Assembly (NCBI RefSeq): GCF_048564905.1
Contig: NC_133005.1
Coordinates: 136,501 to 200,500 of the forward strand
Direction: 5' to 3'
DNA length: 64,000 nt
DNA from: Vicugna pacos
Taxonomy: Eukaryota > Chordata > Mammalia > Artiodactyla > Camelidae
Position numbers and translations under genes: made by a program. Below, in pieces: positions 59,840 through 64,000 of this stretch. Under the pieces are notes generated by a model. The model was given only the letters and a program-made list of their open reading frames with translations. It made no database searches and had not been told where the DNA came from. The number at the start of each line of letters is the position of its first letter. Positions within the stretch are counted from its first letter, which is position 1.

Positions 59840-61090
59840 AAGCTAAAGGAAGAGGGATCTTTACTAACTGACTCTGGCCGGTGCCTAAATCACGGACTAA
59901 GCTCTAAGTTTTAAGCGGCTATTCTGTTCTCCTTACCACAATGATCTCCCAATTCTGTGTCACTCTGATGTTGAAGGTGATCAAAATAGGGATTTGAAAG
60001 AGTGGAAATTTTTGCAATGGAAGAACACCCCTTTCAATGCTGTTTTGGAAATTTTACTTATCCTAGCATCTATTTCATTTTATGCTACTAAGAGGTACGA
60101 AATAAATTTCACATAAAATTTAAAGCATTAAAGCATGGATGTATGGATGATGCGATTTTTAATTGAGAGAGAGAGAGAGCATAGTGCAGTGGCTCTGAAC
60201 TACGGAATAGTAGACGGCTGCAAAGAAATCTGGAGCAAAACCCTCACCTTGACACATTACCTTTCTTGTGGAGATACTCCCAGGGTTAGAGCACAAAAAG
60301 AGAAATATGTTTTTATCTTGTAGGTGCCTTACATTTTTTTTTTCCTTCTCTAATCTGTTGGAGCTTTGGGACTTGCATCATGTTCCTGTCCTCATACTCA
60401 CTTCCTGTAGGTTCCAGCATCCATGGAGCTCAAACTCAGTACCAAGAACAAGCACTGCTTCCCCCATTGTCCCCGTTTGGCCGCCGCCCCACCCAGGGCT
60501 GACAACGTGCTGAGCTGCTGCTTCGGAAGACAGCATGGTAGCTTGGCTGTTCTCCCACGGGGAGTCTGTCCGTTCCCCTGTGACACATACGGTGGCCACA
60601 TCAAGGCCACCATCACACCTCTGGCTGGCAGCCTCTTCTAGTGTAATTCTGGGCTCTCAGCCCCACTGTTGATCCTTTTCTGTGATCAGAATGATCTCCC
60701 CCTTGAAGGACAGATATTTGGAAGTGAACAACTTCATAGAATGTCTTGCGCAGACTCTTTATATAGCCATGCTTGACACCCTTCTAGAACTGAGTGTGTT
60801 TTATGGTTTGGGTTTTTTCCCCAATATTTTATGGCTTGACTTTTCTAGGATGAGATTTGATATGCTTTAAAGTTTCCTTTTAGAAAAGAGTATCTTAGAA
60901 CATTTCTGGGTGGCTTGTAGAGTATGTTTTGAAAATCAGCTAGTTTTGTTAGAATTTGCTCTGCTTACATTTCATGAAGCAGTTAATTTGGTATAATAGC
61001 CCCTTGATGCCTTTTCAGTACGATGCTGTCCCTGGGGACTGTCTAGACTTCATAGGCTTGTGTGTAGATGTTCAGCTTTACAAGACAGAT
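59840..61090. other. Unique DNA, possible intron
   Basis: No further exon with paired splice sites that I can defend. A (GA)n run lies at about 60165-60180. The frame around 60423-60641 has no recognisable features. Confidence 0.4.
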
Positions 61091-61094
61091 CAAT

Positions 61095-61230
61095 AAATTT
61101 TTGTTCCAGTGCTCATTTTAGAGGTGAAGAAGCAGCCCCAGAAGCTGAAGTGATTTTCCTGTGGCCACACAGCTCTCCAGTCGCAGAGAAGAGACTAGAA
61201 GCCAGGCTCCTGTCTCCTCGTGTTGCTGCT
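61095..61230 (-). repeat. MIR SINE fragment, antisense
   Basis: CATTTTAGAGGTGAAGAAGC, then GATTTTCCTGTGGCCACACA and AGAAGCCAGGCTCCTGTC fit a reversed MIR. Confidence 0.7.
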
Positions 61231-61234
61231 TTCA

Positions 61235-63735
61235 CTCTGTCCTCACAAGTCTTTGGCATACAGTGCAGAAAAGTTCACTTAGGCTTCTTGGAAAAATCGA
61301 TCCAGCCTTTTCTTTGACATTAATTGGATTCAGTGAGCACTCTCCAAAAAGACCTGGCATCTTGATAATTTAGAATATTTCTCCTTGTGCCTTCTTGGCA
61401 TCGTTAGCCAAATCAGATTTCGTTCAAAGACACGTTAGGGTCCTGAGTGAGCCTTATTTGAGTGACAGCCGTCTGGAACAGTTTGCGTCTTCGGTAAGGA
61501 CAGTCAAGTTGATTCTGAAGCGCAACTTCGAGTACAGCCCAGGCTGAACTATGCCAGGGCTTCCCGCTCAGGCGACGTCACTTCTTAGCAGATGAGCGGT
61601 GTGCAGATGGCTCTCCCGCAAGTCTTGCCTGAGCTGGGAGGGGCTGTGCTGATGTGGTAGCATTACCCCTTTCTTTTCCTCTGTGCCGTTTCACTCACAA
61701 TCTCCACATTCCTACTTTAATTACCTGAAATTAATTTTTAGAGATTTGCTTTCCCTAGCAGTGTGGATAAACTAGTTTTCAGGACCAGGTCAACTCTGGA
61801 GAACTCATCTCATTTATTTTAGTGGTTATCCACATAGGCTAATGAGAATAAATCTTTGGGGAATATTTTCCCTTGATATTTTAAAGTAGAAAAATTAAAA
61901 TGCACAGAGGAACACTAACAAAGGAGAGCTGGTATAGCTATAGTGATGTCAGAAAGAAGATACTTAAAAGCAAACCATTAGGTATTAAGTCACTATATAA
62001 TACTAAAAGGCTTTTTGGCTCACAAGGAAGATATAAAATTCTAAATTTATATAAGCACCTAACTATAGCTTCAGAATATGTAAATCAGAATTACAAGGAG
62101 CAATTGATAAATTTACTATGGTAGTGGGCCATTTTAAAGTATCTCTTTTATTAATATATTAGACAATTAGTTAAGAATATAGAAATTATAAAAAAAAGTG
62201 AATTAGCAAGCTAGATATAATGGACATATACAGAACATGCATCCAAAAATAGAGAACACACAATTTTTTTCAAACATACGTGGGCCATTTATAAAAATTT
62301 ACCATGTGCCAAATCAAAATATATCACAATAAATGTCAGATAATTTTTGTAGTACTGACTGGTCTCTGATATAAAGAAATTCAGCTGGAAGTCAACCACA
62401 GAAAGAGGAAACGTACATTTGGGATTTAAAGGCACGTACTTCTAAACCTGTAAGCCAAAGGGGAAATGAGAGAACGACCTTGTGTTGGCCCCCAGCACCC
62501 TGTTGCTCTGGAAACCTGAAAAGGCGGGCTGTCAGCTGTGATCAGGCAGCACTGATTATGGCAAAACTGACGCCTGGGCTGGAAGGGTTATGACTAGGAC
62601 TTTGAATGTCTTGTTGAAAGTACAGACAGGGTGCCTGTGGGAAGCTCCTCGCTGTCATCTCCGGGGCTTAGGCTCTTGGGTTGTTGCAAGAGGTACTGGT
62701 TCCTGTGTAGCTTGAGACTTCTGAGTCCGGGTGCCTCAGGGACCCACCCATGTCATTTCACTGCCTTACACTTGAGATGGCGCTAGAATGCTCAGAGCTC
62801 CTGAGGAGGGCAAGCCTGAGGCTCTTCTGCTGACACGTGCCGCTCCTTTCCTGTGTCCTTCTGCAAAGCTCCCCTGGAGCCAGGCATGGTCTGTTGCACC
62901 TTGTGAATGTCCATTGATGGAAGATCGTTGGTGGTGGTTGAGCAGAATGGGCAAGGTACACTTTACACTGCAGTTGATTCTAGGTGAATGAAATCCCCAA
63001 ATATTTAAAGCAAAGCTTTAGAGAGTTTAGAAAAATATATGAGAATTGATATATTTTACCTCTATAATGAATGACTTTTTAAAAATTTGTTTTATACATT
63101 ATTCAAAATGGCAGTTAGCTAATCCACCAGGATTTAATATATTCTAAAGTGGTCGAGTTATTGCTAAATGTAAGCTAATCTTACGTCTTAGGCGGTGCTT
63201 ATTCATTTACGCTAAGACATAATAAGTTGCATGTTTAGCCTGCATGCTTGGTAGGAGGGCTAGGTCGTTGTTTGCATCTTTCCGTTAATGTGCTTGTTTT
63301 TAAAACTGATTGTGCTTGGGTCTGTATTCTGGAATGACGGCTGTATCTATGCCTGTAAGATGCATTCCAGGTCTAGGAAGTTCATGGAATTAAGCAAAAC
63401 ATATACACATGCACACACACTCAGAAGAGAGGAAAGGGTTAATAAATTTCACAAAGTAAGAATCAAAAGACACTTCAAAAGAGATGAAAAGACGTAACAC
63501 AGCCGGTGGCTAGAGATACTGCATGAGAAATAGAGAAGGGGAGATGAGGGAGGGAGATGAGGCAGACGCCGGACCGTGGCAGGCCAGGTGGACTTTGGAC
63601 CTGCTGCTCCCTTTTCTCAGGATGCTTTCCTGCCTCTTTGCCTAGCCCTTCCTTCTGTCTTTTAGGTACGTGGCGATTAGGTATCACCAAATTCTGCTAC
63701 TGCACTAACGCTTGTCACCAGCTGTGACTTTTACA
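61235..63735. other. Mixed unique DNA, no gene recognised
   Basis: An AT-rich stretch at about 61850-62340 reads like decayed L1 coding strand (sense), for example TGCACAGAGGAACACTAACA, but I could not confirm it. Nothing else supportable. Confidence 0.35.
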
Positions 63736-63739
63736 TGCT

Positions 63740-63890
63740 TGCCTGTGTATTTTCTCTGCCCCCATGAAAATATACACCCTCTACAAGGAGAGAAGAACAC
63801 ATGCCTCTCTTGTTCAGTGTTTTATCCATAGCACTTAGAACAGTATCTGCATGTACTAGGCCCCCAGAAAAGAACTGTCAAATGAATGTA
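63740..63890 (+). mobile_element. LINE-2 3' end, sense
   Basis: ACACATGCCTCTCTTGTTC, then ATCCATAGCACTTAGAACAG, TATCTGCATGTACTAGGC and GTCAAATGAATGTATTAA follow the L2 terminus. Confidence 0.75.
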
Positions 63891-64000
63891 TTAATTCCAT
63901 CTTTATTTTAATGTTATTTTTCCTTTAATTATATTCTGTTTACCAGCAGACCAGGTGCTATATAGGAGGCTGCAAAGGCAACAAAATGGATTAATTAATA

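Noticed and set aside
60423-60641. Candidate exon with a 72-codon open frame
   Set aside because: The upstream acceptor is weak, the frame ends without a donor, and no protein resemblance was seen.

Overview
The window is mammalian nuclear DNA, interspersed repeats with very little coding sequence. The best guess is a camelid (camel or alpaca). Four LINE-1 copies share the lineage-specific 3' end I associate with camelids. No ruminant BovB/Bov-tA, pig PRE, carnivore tRNA-Lys SINE, primate Alu or rodent B1/B2 element was seen. The species call rests on remembered repeat families, not on a search. No rRNA, tRNA, CRISPR or prokaryotic feature is present.

Layout. 1-17500: mostly unique, partly GC-rich DNA with three 5'-truncated young L1 copies (816-1299 plus strand; 7398-7855 and 9868-11014 minus strand), simple repeats and a few MIR pieces. 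17550-20765: a long ancient L2 LINE with a MIR and a small AT-rich element inserted into it, then a second L2. 20950-26713: a CpG island and three exon-like blocks matching the first three coding exons of TCOF1 (treacle). The start codon is lost and stops lie in exons 1 and 3, so I read this as an unprocessed, segmentally duplicated TCOF1 pseudogene. 26900-27560: a second CpG-rich patch with two CTCF-like motifs in tandem. 27790-31830: L2, MIR and MER5-type fossils. 31902-39372: an essentially full-length but inactive L1 with 5' UTR, ORF1, ORF2, 3' UTR, a 13-bp target-site duplication and an apparent 3' transduction. 39400-47450: nested ancient L1M fragments around a MaLR LTR fossil with two LTRs. 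48400-64000: AT-rich DNA with further L1M blocks and two phase-compatible exon-like segments (about 50392-50482 and 59715-59836) that may belong to one unrecognised plus-strand gene.

How the parts relate. Nothing here forms an operon or a multi-gene system. The observations most worth following are the TCOF1 duplicate with its preserved promoter-like CpG island, the tandem CTCF-like sites downstream of it, the 3'-transducing L1, and the two candidate exons. I found no convincing sign of a previously undescribed biological system.
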